64,000 nt of DNA, taken from positions 1 to 64,000 of the forward strand of contig NZ_ACQT01000001.1 of assembly GCF_000175235.1 (NCBI RefSeq), given 5' to 3'. Below, piece by piece: positions 52,787 through 61,165 of the stretch; the first letter of the stretch is position 1; each line of letters opens with the position of its first letter. The stretch comes from Acidovorax delafieldii 2AN (lineage in GTDB: Bacteria; Pseudomonadota; Gammaproteobacteria; Burkholderiales; Burkholderiaceae_C). The translations under genes and the position numbers were made by a program. The notes beneath the pieces were generated by a model. That model saw nothing but the letters and a program-made list of their open reading frames with translations, did not search any database and was not told the origin of the DNA.

Positions 52787-54469
52787 ATGATCGAGCTGCC
52801 CGAAGAGGCCACCATCGGCTCCATCCTGGCACAGGCTGCCTCCACGTACCCTGAGCGCCCGCTGCTGGCAGCCCCTCCCAACCCTGGCCGCAGCTATGAC
52901 CCGTGTGGGCGATCGCTGAGCTACGCCGAAGTGCATGCCGCCGTTCAGTCGCTCATGAGCCGTTACCGCGAGGCCGGTTACGGCATGGGGCACCGCGTTG
53001 CACTGCTGCTGGAGAACCGGCTGGAGCACATGCTGCACAAGCTGGCGCTGAACGCCTTGGGCATCTGCTGCGTCCCCGTCAATCCAGACTACCGGCCCCG
53101 CGAACTGGCATACCTCATTGACCATTCCCGCGTTGACCTTGCCGTGGTGCTGGCCGCGCGCCGGGCCGATTGGGATGCAGCCTCCCGCGAGGCCGCATGG
53201 CGACCACCGTGCACGGTGTTCGAGGAATTCGCTGCAACCTTGGCTCCCGCCTGCATGCCGGCTACAGCATGGGAGCCCGTGAGCGACACCCCTGCGAGCA
53301 TCCTTTACACCTCTGGCACCACTGGCCGGCCCAAAGGCTGCGTCCTCTCCCACCGCTACGAGTTGGCCGCAGGCGTCTACTACGCGACGCGCGGCGGGTT
53401 GGTGGACTTTCGCCCCGAAGGGGAGCGCATCTACAACCCGCTGCCCCTCTTCCATGTCAACTCGTCCATCCTGTCGTTCTATGCCGCGCTGCTTACCGGC
53501 AGTTGCCAGATCCAGACCGACCGTTTCCAACCGACGCGCTGGTGGTCCGAGGTGCGTGCCACGCAGGCCACGGTTGTGCACTACCTCGGCGTGATAGTGC
53601 AGATGCTGTGTGCGCAGTCCCCCACCCCGGACGACCGCAACCACTGCGTACGCTTCGGCATGGGCGCGGGAGTAGAACCTCAACTGCACCAGGTGTTCGA
53701 GGAGCGTTTCGGGTTTCCGCTGCTGGAGCTGTGGGGTATGACCGAAAACGTCCGCATCCTGGTAGACAACGTGCCGCCACGGCAGGTAGGCACGCGGGCT
53801 TTCGGCCGTGCTACGCCAGGGATAGAGGTGCGTGTCGTGGACGATACTGATCGAGACTTGCCCGACGGAACGGCGGGCGAAATGCTCATCCGCCACTCCG
53901 CAGCAACGCCGCGCAAGGATTTCTTCTCGGGTTACCTCGACGACGAGGCCGCCACCGAGGCCGCCTGGCGGGGCGGGTGGTTCCATACAGGCGATGTGGT
54001 GGTGCGCGATGCCTCCGGCATGCTGCATTTCGTCGAGCGGCGCAAGAACATCATCCGCCGCTCGGGGGAGAACATCGCCGCCGCAGAAGTGGAGGCTTGG
54101 CTGTTGACGCATCCCGCGGTGGAAATGACCGCCGTCTTAGCCGTGCCGGACGAGGTGCGCGAAGAAGAGGTGCTAGCCTGCATCGTGCTCAAGCCGGACG
54201 TTGCGTCCAACCTAAGCGAGCCTGGAGCGGAAGCGGCGTTGCTGCGCTCCCTGTTCGACCACTGCAGCGCGGGCTTGGCCTACTTCAAGGCACCCGGATG
54301 GATGTGGTTCACTGCGCAGATACCGACGACGGGCACCCAAAAGATTCAAAAGCACGCCATCTTCGGGAGCAATGGCGATCCGCGCAGCATGACGGGCATG
54401 CACGACTTGCGTGCATGGAAGAAGCGCGCAAGCGGCACTGCGGCCGCGCCGGGCATCCGCCACCCCTGA
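52787..54469 (+). CDS. AMP-forming acyl-CoA ligase
   Basis: ATG 52787 with GAGGAA six bases upstream gives 560 residues. The ANL-family P-loop is ILYTSGTTGRPKGC (about 168-181), followed by ELWGMTENVR, GWFHTGDVV and RRKNIIRRSGENIAAAEVE; the catalytic Lys lies in the region TGTQKIQKHAIF. The enzyme activates an acid as its acyl-adenylate and then forms the CoA thioester. It resembles the crotonobetaine/carnitine-CoA ligase group. It provides, with the class III CoA-transferase, a second means of CoA activation in the same operon. Confidence 0.9.
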   Translation: MIELPEEATIGSILAQAASTYPERPLLAAPPNPGRSYDPCGRSLSYAEVHAAVQSLMSRYREAGYGMGHRVALLLENRLEHMLHKLALNALGICCVPVNPDYRPRELAYLIDHSRVDLAVVLAARRADWDAASREAAWRPPCTVFEEFAATLAPACMPATAWEPVSDTPASILYTSGTTGRPKGCVLSHRYELAAGVYYATRGGLVDFRPEGERIYNPLPLFHVNSSILSFYAALLTGSCQIQTDRFQPTRWWSEVRATQATVVHYLGVIVQMLCAQSPTPDDRNHCVRFGMGAGVEPQLHQVFEERFGFPLLELWGMTENVRILVDNVPPRQVGTRAFGRATPGIEVRVVDDTDRDLPDGTAGEMLIRHSAATPRKDFFSGYLDDEAATEAAWRGGWFHTGDVVVRDASGMLHFVERRKNIIRRSGENIAAAEVEAWLLTHPAVEMTAVLAVPDEVREEEVLACIVLKPDVASNLSEPGAEAALLRSLFDHCSAGLAYFKAPGWMWFTAQIPTTGTQKIQKHAIFGSNGDPRSMTGMHDLRAWKKRASGTAAAPGIRHP

Positions 54470-54544
54470 ATCCCGCAGGCCCGCACCATGCTTTGCGCGC
54501 CATCCTGCCCACGGCCCTGTAGCCCCGCGGCAACTGCACGAGGC

Positions 54545-55945
54545 TCAGCGCCGCAGTTGGTCGAAGGCCTGGCGAAACCGCGGGTCCAGAACAGCATGGG
54601 GATTGCAACGCGACCAGGGCGAAGGCACCTGGCTGTTTACGCTGAAGATGTTGCCAGGCGCCATCACGATGTTCTTGGCCAGCATGGTCTGGGCCAGCGC
54701 TTGCGCATCGGGGAATTCGGGCCAGCGTGCCCAGATGAAAAGGGAGTGCTGCGGGCGCACGAACACCCGGGCCCCCATGGTGTCGAGCAGGTCATAGGCC
54801 TGTTGCGTGGCTTCGGCCAGCTTTTCACGCAGTTGCTCCAGATGCCGCGCGTGGTGGCGCTCCGCCAGCAGGGTGTCCACCGTGCGCTCGGCGTACTCAG
54901 AGCTGCTGACACCCGTGAGGATCTTGAGGTTGGCCAGGTCGTTGGCCAGATCCGGGCTGCAGGCCACGAAGCCAACGCGCAATGCGGCCGAGAGGGACTT
55001 AGAGAAACTACCCACGTAGAGCGTGCGCTCCAACTGGTCCAAGGCCGAGAGGCGCGGCGCCTTAGCACTGCGGAAATCGCTGAGCGCATCGTTTTCCACA
55101 AGCAGCAGGTTGTGCTGTTCGGCAAGACGCAGCATCGCCTTTGCCTTGGCGCGCGACAGGTCCGAGCCGGTAGGGTTGTGGGCCAGCGACTGCGTGAAGA
55201 AGACGCGTGGCCGCAGCGCCTTGAGCAAGCGTTCCAGCGCCTGCAGGTCGGGACCGTCCGTCAGCCGTGGAACCCCCACGGTTCGCGCGCCAACGAGGTG
55301 AAGCTTGCCCAGCAGTGGGTAGTAGCCTGGGTCGTCAATCAGCACCACCGCGCCAGGTGGAACGAAGTAGCGCACGATCAGGTCCATCGCCTCGTTGGCC
55401 CCGTGGGTAAGCACTATCTGCTGCGGACTGGCGTCCAAACCCAAATGGGCCAGATGTCGCACCAGGCGGTGGCGCAGCGGCGCATAGCCCAAGCGGTCTC
55501 CGTAGCGAAACAGCGTTCCCAAGCCACCACGTGCCACTTTGTGGTGGATACGGTCCAACCGGGCGCCGGCCAACCACTCCGAGGGGGGAAAGGCATCACC
55601 CACGGTCAATTGTCCCGGCTCGTTGCGCAGCTGCATGCGCATGAGCCAGACGATGTCCATGGCGCGATGCAGCGAACTGTTGTCTTCTGCCGCACCTCCC
55701 GCCGCCAGACCCTCCTTGACAAAAAAACCCGAGCCGCGCCGCGGTTCAACAAGGCCGCGCGATACCAGCAGCTCGAACGCAGAGATCACCGTGTTCTTGC
55801 CGTAGCTGCGCAGCGCTGCGATCTCGCGCAGAGATGGGAGCTTTTCGCCTGCTTTGTATACGCCCTCGTGGATCTGCCGCTCGAGCGATTCGGCCAACGC
55901 GGCAAACAGCGGAGGCGAGGTAGAGACCGTTGCACGAACCTTCAT
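54545..55945 (-). CDS. MocR/PdxR-type regulator (GntR DNA-binding domain fused to aminotransferase-like domain)
   Basis: I chose ATG 55945; in-frame starts at 55987 (ATG) and 55999 (TTG) are possible. The N-terminal winged helix ([40 protein letters not shown]) belongs to the GntR family. The C-terminal 350 residues are a fold-type I aminotransferase-like domain with [22 protein letters not shown] and the PLP lysine region [18 protein letters not shown]. Such proteins sense PLP or amino-acid derivatives and usually control the adjacent divergent gene, here the HMG-CoA reductase, 71 bases away. Confidence 0.9.
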   Translation of the reverse strand: MKVRATVSTSPPLFAALAESLERQIHEGVYKAGEKLPSLREIAALRSYGKNTVISAFELLVSRGLVEPRRGSGFFVKEGLAAGGAAEDNSSLHRAMDIVWLMRMQLRNEPGQLTVGDAFPPSEWLAGARLDRIHHKVARGGLGTLFRYGDRLGYAPLRHRLVRHLAHLGLDASPQQIVLTHGANEAMDLIVRYFVPPGAVVLIDDPGYYPLLGKLHLVGARTVGVPRLTDGPDLQALERLLKALRPRVFFTQSLAHNPTGSDLSRAKAKAMLRLAEQHNLLLVENDALSDFRSAKAPRLSALDQLERTLYVGSFSKSLSAALRVGFVACSPDLANDLANLKILTGVSSSEYAERTVDTLLAERHHARHLEQLREKLAEATQQAYDLLDTMGARVFVRPQHSLFIWARWPEFPDAQALAQTMLAKNIVMAPGNIFSVNSQVPSPWSRCNPHAVLDPRFRQAFDQLRR

Positions 55946-56016
55946 GCGCAAGAACTGTACCTGCGATTTCCCTGTCTTCGCTGGCATTCCCTTCACCAAC
56001 GCACTTTTTACACGCC

Positions 56017-57318
56017 ATGAACCCCATCGACTCCCGCTTGCCCCAATTCCGCTCCCTGACGCCGCAGCAGCGTCTTCAGCACATCGTTGCCGCTGCTGGA
56101 TTAAATCCCGACGAGGCAGCCTTGCTAAACAACAGCGGAGCCTTGGATCGCCAACTTGCGGACGGGATGATCGAAAACGTCATAGGAACCTTCGAGCTAC
56201 CCTTGGGCGTCGCGGGGTACTTCAAGCTAAATGGCCGGGATATGCTCATTCCCATGGCGGTGGAAGAGCCCTCTGTTGTGGCGGCCGCGTCGTTCATGGC
56301 TAAGCTCGTACGCGAGTGTGGAGGCTTCGAGACATCCAGTACTCCGCCATTGATGCGTGCGCAGGTCCAGGTCCTGGGCCTCACGGATCCGCATGGTGCC
56401 CGCCAGACGCTCTTGCGCCGCAGCCGTGAGATCATCGACCTCGCCAACCAGCGCGACAAAGTGCTCATTGGCCTGGGCGGTGGGTGCCGCGACATTGAGG
56501 TGCATGTGCTGGAGGACACGCGGCGCGGCCCCATGGTGGTTATGCACCTGATCGTGGATGTCCGCGATGCCATGGGAGCAAACACCGTCAACACGATGGC
56601 GGAGTCCGTTTCGCCGCTCGTCGAGGAAATCACCGGCGGCCAGGTGCGACTGCGCATCTTGTCCAACCTCGCGGATTTACGTCTGTCCCGCGCCCGCGTG
56701 GCCCTGTCTCCGCAAGTGCTCACTACAGCTGAGTACGAAGGTCAGGACGTCATCGAACGGATCCTGGATGCCTACGAGTTCGCCGCCGTGGATCCCTATC
56801 GCGCCGCTACCCACAATAAGGGGATCATGAACGGCATCGACCCCGTGATCGTCGCCACAGGCAATGACTGGCGGGCCGTCGAGGCTGGCGCCCATGCTTG
56901 GGCCTGCCGAAAGGGACATTACGGATCGCTCACCCGCTGGGAAAAAGACGCGCGCGGCTGGCTCGTGGGGAGCCTGGAGATGCCCATGCCTGTGGGACTG
57001 GTCGGCGGAGCCACGAAGACCCATCCCCTGTCGCGGATAGCTCTGAAGATCATGGGAGTACAGACCGCGCAGGAGCTTGGCGAGGCGGCCGTGGCCGTGG
57101 GATTGGCCCAGAACCTCGCCGCCCTGCGCGCCCTGGCCACTGAGGGCATTCAGCGAGGGCATATGGCGTTACACGCACGCAATATAGCCATCATGTCGGG
57201 TGCGACTGGATCAGAAATTGATCGAGTCGCACGGGCGATGGGGCAAGAAAAAGATGTGCGTGTGGATCGGGCTCACGCGTTGCTCAAAGATTTACGCGGG
57301 CATTTCTCTGACGAGTGA
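56017..57318 (+). CDS. mvaA: Class II (degradative) HMG-CoA reductase
   Basis: ATG 56017 gives 433 residues. Class II family features: [19 protein letters not shown], catalytic Glu in [28 protein letters not shown] (catalytic Asp), Lys-containing [14 protein letters not shown] region, and catalytic His in [13 protein letters not shown]. It converts mevalonate and CoA to HMG-CoA with NAD(P) in organisms that grow on mevalonate, the reverse of the biosynthetic reaction. Class II enzymes are soluble, without membrane anchor, as here. HMG-CoA lyase, the next enzyme, is not in the window. It is divergent from the MocR regulator. Confidence 0.9.
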   Translation: MNPIDSRLPQFRSLTPQQRLQHIVAAAGLNPDEAALLNNSGALDRQLADGMIENVIGTFELPLGVAGYFKLNGRDMLIPMAVEEPSVVAAASFMAKLVRECGGFETSSTPPLMRAQVQVLGLTDPHGARQTLLRRSREIIDLANQRDKVLIGLGGGCRDIEVHVLEDTRRGPMVVMHLIVDVRDAMGANTVNTMAESVSPLVEEITGGQVRLRILSNLADLRLSRARVALSPQVLTTAEYEGQDVIERILDAYEFAAVDPYRAATHNKGIMNGIDPVIVATGNDWRAVEAGAHAWACRKGHYGSLTRWEKDARGWLVGSLEMPMPVGLVGGATKTHPLSRIALKIMGVQTAQELGEAAVAVGLAQNLAALRALATEGIQRGHMALHARNIAIMSGATGSEIDRVARAMGQEKDVRVDRAHALLKDLRGHFSDE

Positions 57319-57350
57319 CCAAGCCCCGTTCCCACGTACACCAAGTTAGG

Positions 57351-57499
57351 GCTGAACAAGTCCTTCGCGTGCCGCGCATCCCTGTTTTGGGTGGTCTCCG
57401 GCGTTGCAAACGCTCGCAATAGCGGTGGCTATTGCTTCGCTTTGCGCCTTGCAACCCACCCCAAACCAGGGCGCGCGCCATCGCGGGGACTTATTCAGC
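57351..57499. repeat. Long imperfect inverted repeat, MITE-like
   Basis: The left end (GCTGAACAAGTCC) and right end (GGACTTATTCAGC) are inverted complements with one mismatch. Inside, CCCTGTTTTGGGTGG pairs with CCACCCCAAACCAGGG, and an inner GGCGTTGCAAACGC/TTGCG core closes the hairpin. The total is about 149 bases with no coding capacity, in the gap between the HMG-CoA reductase and the convergent dynamin operon (57319-57647). It could be a miniature inverted-repeat element or a strong bidirectional terminator. No target duplication seen. The rest of the gap holds nothing. Confidence 0.5.
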
Positions 57500-57647
57500 G
57501 TCGCCTCAGAGCGGCTAACAATACGGTGCGAGATGGCGAATGCAGATGACGCAGCAAGCAAGAGAAAGCAATGCGAGGGGCGGTGCGGTGGGCTTGTCAG
57601 ATGCCAAAGCCTGTTCCTCCCTTGAGCTTCACGTTGCCAAATTATCT

Positions 57648-58973
57648 TCAGTACGTTTTGACGGCCAGCCGCATGCTGTCGGCGATCTTCTTGGCTCGGG
57701 CTACTTCATCGCTCGCCTCGAGACTCTGCAACTGCTCGCGTAGAAAAGCGAGGCGTTCTTGTGCTTTGAGGGCCACATTCTCCGGAGTTCTTCCACGTCG
57801 GCGACCGCGGGCGGGGGCTGCAGGCGTAGATGCCCAGTTGTGAAACAAGCCTAACTCATGGAGGTCCAATTCCAGCGAGTTCACCACCTCCGCTATTTCG
57901 GTCGAGGATTGCGCGTTGTGACTCATGGCGGTGTACAGCTTTCGGAAGGTGGCGTTAAGCTCTTTCAGTAGATTGGCACGCGCGTCCACAGGCTGATCCA
58001 ACGTCCGCAGAAATGACTTGAGCGACTGGCGGCGGTACTTGACCTGGATGCCCAGGGCGGAGCTGTACGCACACAGTCCCTCAAAATCGATGCCAGCGTT
58101 GTCTAAAGTACTGCGGAACTGCTCCAATACTTCAACCAATGAATCCTCTGGGCGAAGGTCCGCCTTGTTTAGCACAACGTAGAGCTGTCGCCCATCGCTC
58201 TGCTGTTCCAGAAGGAAGTCCAAATCGGCAGCTGGAATCTCGCCATTACTGTCTGCACCAATCAGCCAGATCAGTGCCTGTGCCTGTGAGATGAACTCTC
58301 GTGCCTTGCTCAGATCATCGCTTGTATGCGCCCCCTCTGACTGAGCAGCGTCGTAACCGGGCAGATCGATGAAGGTGAGATGCTTCAACCCCCTCAGTGG
58401 TGTTTCGATGGCCACAAACGGCAAAATCTCGCGAAGGTTGAAGCCGAACCCATGCACAAACGCATGGGAGAGCCGGCTGTAGAAATCTGGGGCAATGTCG
58501 ATCACGCCACCTTTGTAGGTATGACCGCGGATCGCGCTGCCGGCGCCAGACACCACATAGGTGGGAATGGATGTGACCGGCTCGATGCCGACGGGCAGAC
58601 TGACCTGCCGATCCTCGATGAAGCTCGTGATGAAAGACGACTTGCCGCTGCTGAAGCCGCCAGCCACAGCCACAACGGTCTTGCCATGCAAGGCAGGGGA
58701 GCTTCCAAGCAAATCCAGCTTGTCCGCCACGCCCTGTAGCCTGAACAGCACCTCGGCCGTGACAGCGCTGGACACCTCGGCTCCACTCAGGAGTGCGCGG
58801 ACGTCCTGCTCCAACAGCCGGCGGAATTCGTGTACTCCTGCGTTCTGTGCTGGCTCGACCGAGAGGATTTGCGCTACAAACGCCGCACGGTCCGCCAATT
58901 CATCGTGGGGCACGGGCTCCCAGGAGCGCAATTCTTGATCCCAGCCCTCCATGTCTTTGTCCGTTTGGTTCAT
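57648..58973 (-). CDS. Dynamin-like GTPase (third of operon)
   Basis: ATG 58973 overlaps the upstream stop (ATGA) and follows AAGG; 46 extra upstream codons belong to the other gene's region. The 441-residue protein has a P-loop AGGFSSGKSSF (about 104-114), switch Thr in TSIPTYVV, G3 FIDLPGYDAAQSEGA and G4 VVLNKADL. After the GTPase domain a helical bundle (KELNATFRKLYTAMSHNAQS) and basic spacer (RGRRRGR) lead to a C-terminal coiled coil. It closely resembles the GTPase domain of the upstream gene. Likely membrane-acting or scaffold function with its paralogues. Confidence 0.85.
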   Translation of the reverse strand: MNQTDKDMEGWDQELRSWEPVPHDELADRAAFVAQILSVEPAQNAGVHEFRRLLEQDVRALLSGAEVSSAVTAEVLFRLQGVADKLDLLGSSPALHGKTVVAVAGGFSSGKSSFITSFIEDRQVSLPVGIEPVTSIPTYVVSGAGSAIRGHTYKGGVIDIAPDFYSRLSHAFVHGFGFNLREILPFVAIETPLRGLKHLTFIDLPGYDAAQSEGAHTSDDLSKAREFISQAQALIWLIGADSNGEIPAADLDFLLEQQSDGRQLYVVLNKADLRPEDSLVEVLEQFRSTLDNAGIDFEGLCAYSSALGIQVKYRRQSLKSFLRTLDQPVDARANLLKELNATFRKLYTAMSHNAQSSTEIAEVVNSLELDLHELGLFHNWASTPAAPARGRRRGRTPENVALKAQERLAFLREQLQSLEASDEVARAKKIADSMRLAVKTY

Positions 58974-61165
58974 TTCAACCTTTGTTGAAGATAGTCCATT
59001 CCTTCTTGTCGCATCTGTGCGAGCAAACGACGTGCCGCTGCCTGATCGACACCGCCCGACAAGCCACTTTGCAGTTGACTCAGCCGCTCGTTTGCGTCCT
59101 TTTGAAGGCACGCCAAGCGAGCGCTGTCTTCTGATTGCGTTTCTGTGTGGCTTTTGACCTCCGCCACGCCGGAGACAGGATTGACATAGGCTTCCAGTTC
59201 GGCTTCTTGATCGTTCCTTGGCTTGTCCTCAGTTGGGAGATGACTGAGCAATTCCTGGAAGTCCAAGCGCAACGAATGAAGCGTGTCTGCCATTGAGGCC
59301 CGCTTGGAACAGGTGCTTTCAACCGCCAATTCAAGCTGATCCATCAACTCATCAAACTGCCGGAGAACACGGGCCACCGGCTTGCCGGGCCGATCCCATC
59401 GCTCCAGGGTTTCGAACAGACTTTGCTGCTGAAACTGCAGCTCTTCCCCCAGTTCGGAGCTGTAAGCACTGAGGCCGACATACTGAATCTGCGCCTGCTT
59501 CAGTAAGACGTGCAGTTGTTCAAGCACCTCGGTCACCTGTTCGGGTGCTCGCAAATCTGCCTTGTTCAATACCACGTGAAGTGGTCGCTCGCCCGTGGAG
59601 AGCTTGTCCAGGAGCGCCAAATCCGTGTCTGGCAAAGTGCCATTGCTGTCTAGGCCGACTACCCAGACGATGGCATCCGCCCCCTCAATGAAGTCCGTTG
59701 CGGTGAGCCCATCGGTTGCGGTGCAGGCACCTTCTGAAGCGGCGGCGTCATAGCCCGGTAGATCAACGAACGCAAGATGGTTCAAGCCGCGCAGCGTGGT
59801 CTCGACCGTCACGTACGGCAAGATGTCTCGCAGGTTGAAGCCCAGCGAATGCACGAAATCGTGGGACAAGCCCTTGTAAAGCTCGCCCGAAATCGAAATT
59901 TCGCCTCCTCGGTACGTGTGGCCGCGGATGTCCCCGCTGTTCCCAGCCATCACGTAGGTCGGGATGGAGGTGACTGGTTGAATGCCGATGGGAAGCTCGA
60001 CAGCTCGATCTTGGATGAAGCTCGTGATGAACGACGACTTGCCACTGCTGAAGCCGCCCGCCACAGCTACCACGAACTTGTCTCGCAACTGCGGCGTGTC
60101 TTCGAGCACTGCGACGGCCGCCTCAAGCTCTCTGGCCCGCCCAAGGGCACGCGCCACCTCCTCGGCCGGCAAATGAGACTCACCAAGGGCGGGAGCAAGG
60201 CGCGTTCCCAGCCAGTCCAAAAACGATGGCAAGGAAGTTACGTGATCGGCCAGATTGCTCCGCGGGTCATGATCGAGGTGGCAGGCGTCGGTCGCCCTGG
60301 GTGGAGCACTGAGTATCCAGCGCACCAACTCTTCTCGCTCTAGTAGCGCAGAAATCTTGGTGACAAGGGGCGCGTCTTCGCCAGTCGCATGCTCGGGCGT
60401 AAGTCCAAGCAGGCCTGCCATGACATGGAACTGCTGCATTACAGCCTGGTGCGCTGAAACCAGCCTATCGTGCCGGCCGATCAAGGTCTCATGGTGTAGA
60501 GACAGTGCCTTGTTCTCCTGGAACAAGCTTTCTCGATTCGCTGTTTCCTGTTGCAGCCATTCCTGATGCTGACGGAGATCGAGCAGGAGTTTTTGGTGAG
60601 CTTCACGCAGATTCGCCAGCGCGGCCTGCTGTACCTTGCTTTCATCGATGGCTTCGCACAATTGGCGCTGGCTTTCGGATGCGTTGTGCTCTAGAGCGGC
60701 ATGTGCAATCAGCAGGGACCGATGCTTGGCTTGCTGCTGTTCCAGCGCGCTGCCTTGCTGGGCATGCATCTGCGTCAGTACTTGGTGTCGCGCCTCCAGT
60801 TCAGAATGAGCCGTCTGCAGGGTTGCGAGGTTTCGCACGGTGGCGCCGAGCTCATCGCACAGGGCCTGGGCATCGCCCTGCACGGCGGCGTGCGCGGCCG
60901 TCAGGGCGGCATGAGCGTCGGTACGCGCCCGCAACCGCTCACCCAGCTCGCCATGATCGGCTTGCAGCTGAAGCAAAGCGGCCTTGTGGCGTTCAAGGTC
61001 AACAGTCAGTGCTGCCTGCTCTTGGACGAGCCGCGCGGTCTGCTGGTCGGTGGCGCGGATCCCCTGCCGCGCCTCGTGTACCCATTTTCTGCGGCGCAGC
61101 ACCCAGAATCGGCCCAATTGCTCCAGCGCGGGCAGCAGTTGCCGTTCCAAGGTGTCAGGCGCCAT
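58970..61165 (-). CDS. Dynamin-like GTPase with long N-terminal coiled coil (second of operon)
   Basis: This 731-residue protein starts with a 250-residue coiled coil (repeats such as RHQVLTQMHAQQGSALEQQQ). The GTPase domain begins near residue 360 with VVAVAGGFSSGKSSFITSFI (P-loop 370-378), then PVTSIPTYVMAG, AFVDLPGYDAAASEGACT and VVLNKADLRAPEQ. The C-terminal 200 residues are helical. The GTPase domain is nearly the same as in the 57648-58973 gene, so one probably arose from the other by duplication. It overlaps its neighbours on both sides (11 and 4 bases), so the genes are one coupled operon. Confidence 0.85.
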   Translation of the reverse strand: MAPDTLERQLLPALEQLGRFWVLRRRKWVHEARQGIRATDQQTARLVQEQAALTVDLERHKAALLQLQADHGELGERLRARTDAHAALTAAHAAVQGDAQALCDELGATVRNLATLQTAHSELEARHQVLTQMHAQQGSALEQQQAKHRSLLIAHAALEHNASESQRQLCEAIDESKVQQAALANLREAHQKLLLDLRQHQEWLQQETANRESLFQENKALSLHHETLIGRHDRLVSAHQAVMQQFHVMAGLLGLTPEHATGEDAPLVTKISALLEREELVRWILSAPPRATDACHLDHDPRSNLADHVTSLPSFLDWLGTRLAPALGESHLPAEEVARALGRARELEAAVAVLEDTPQLRDKFVVAVAGGFSSGKSSFITSFIQDRAVELPIGIQPVTSIPTYVMAGNSGDIRGHTYRGGEISISGELYKGLSHDFVHSLGFNLRDILPYVTVETTLRGLNHLAFVDLPGYDAAASEGACTATDGLTATDFIEGADAIVWVVGLDSNGTLPDTDLALLDKLSTGERPLHVVLNKADLRAPEQVTEVLEQLHVLLKQAQIQYVGLSAYSSELGEELQFQQQSLFETLERWDRPGKPVARVLRQFDELMDQLELAVESTCSKRASMADTLHSLRLDFQELLSHLPTEDKPRNDQEAELEAYVNPVSGVAEVKSHTETQSEDSARLACLQKDANERLSQLQSGLSGGVDQAAARRLLAQMRQEGMDYLQQRLK

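Noticed and set aside
52661-54112. 483-codon minus-strand open frame
   Set aside because: Antisense to the acyl-CoA ligase; composition is that of a reverse-complement shadow.
54488-56020. 510-codon plus-strand open frame
   Set aside because: Antisense to the MocR regulator, whose motifs are unmistakable; product is His/Arg/Gln-rich.
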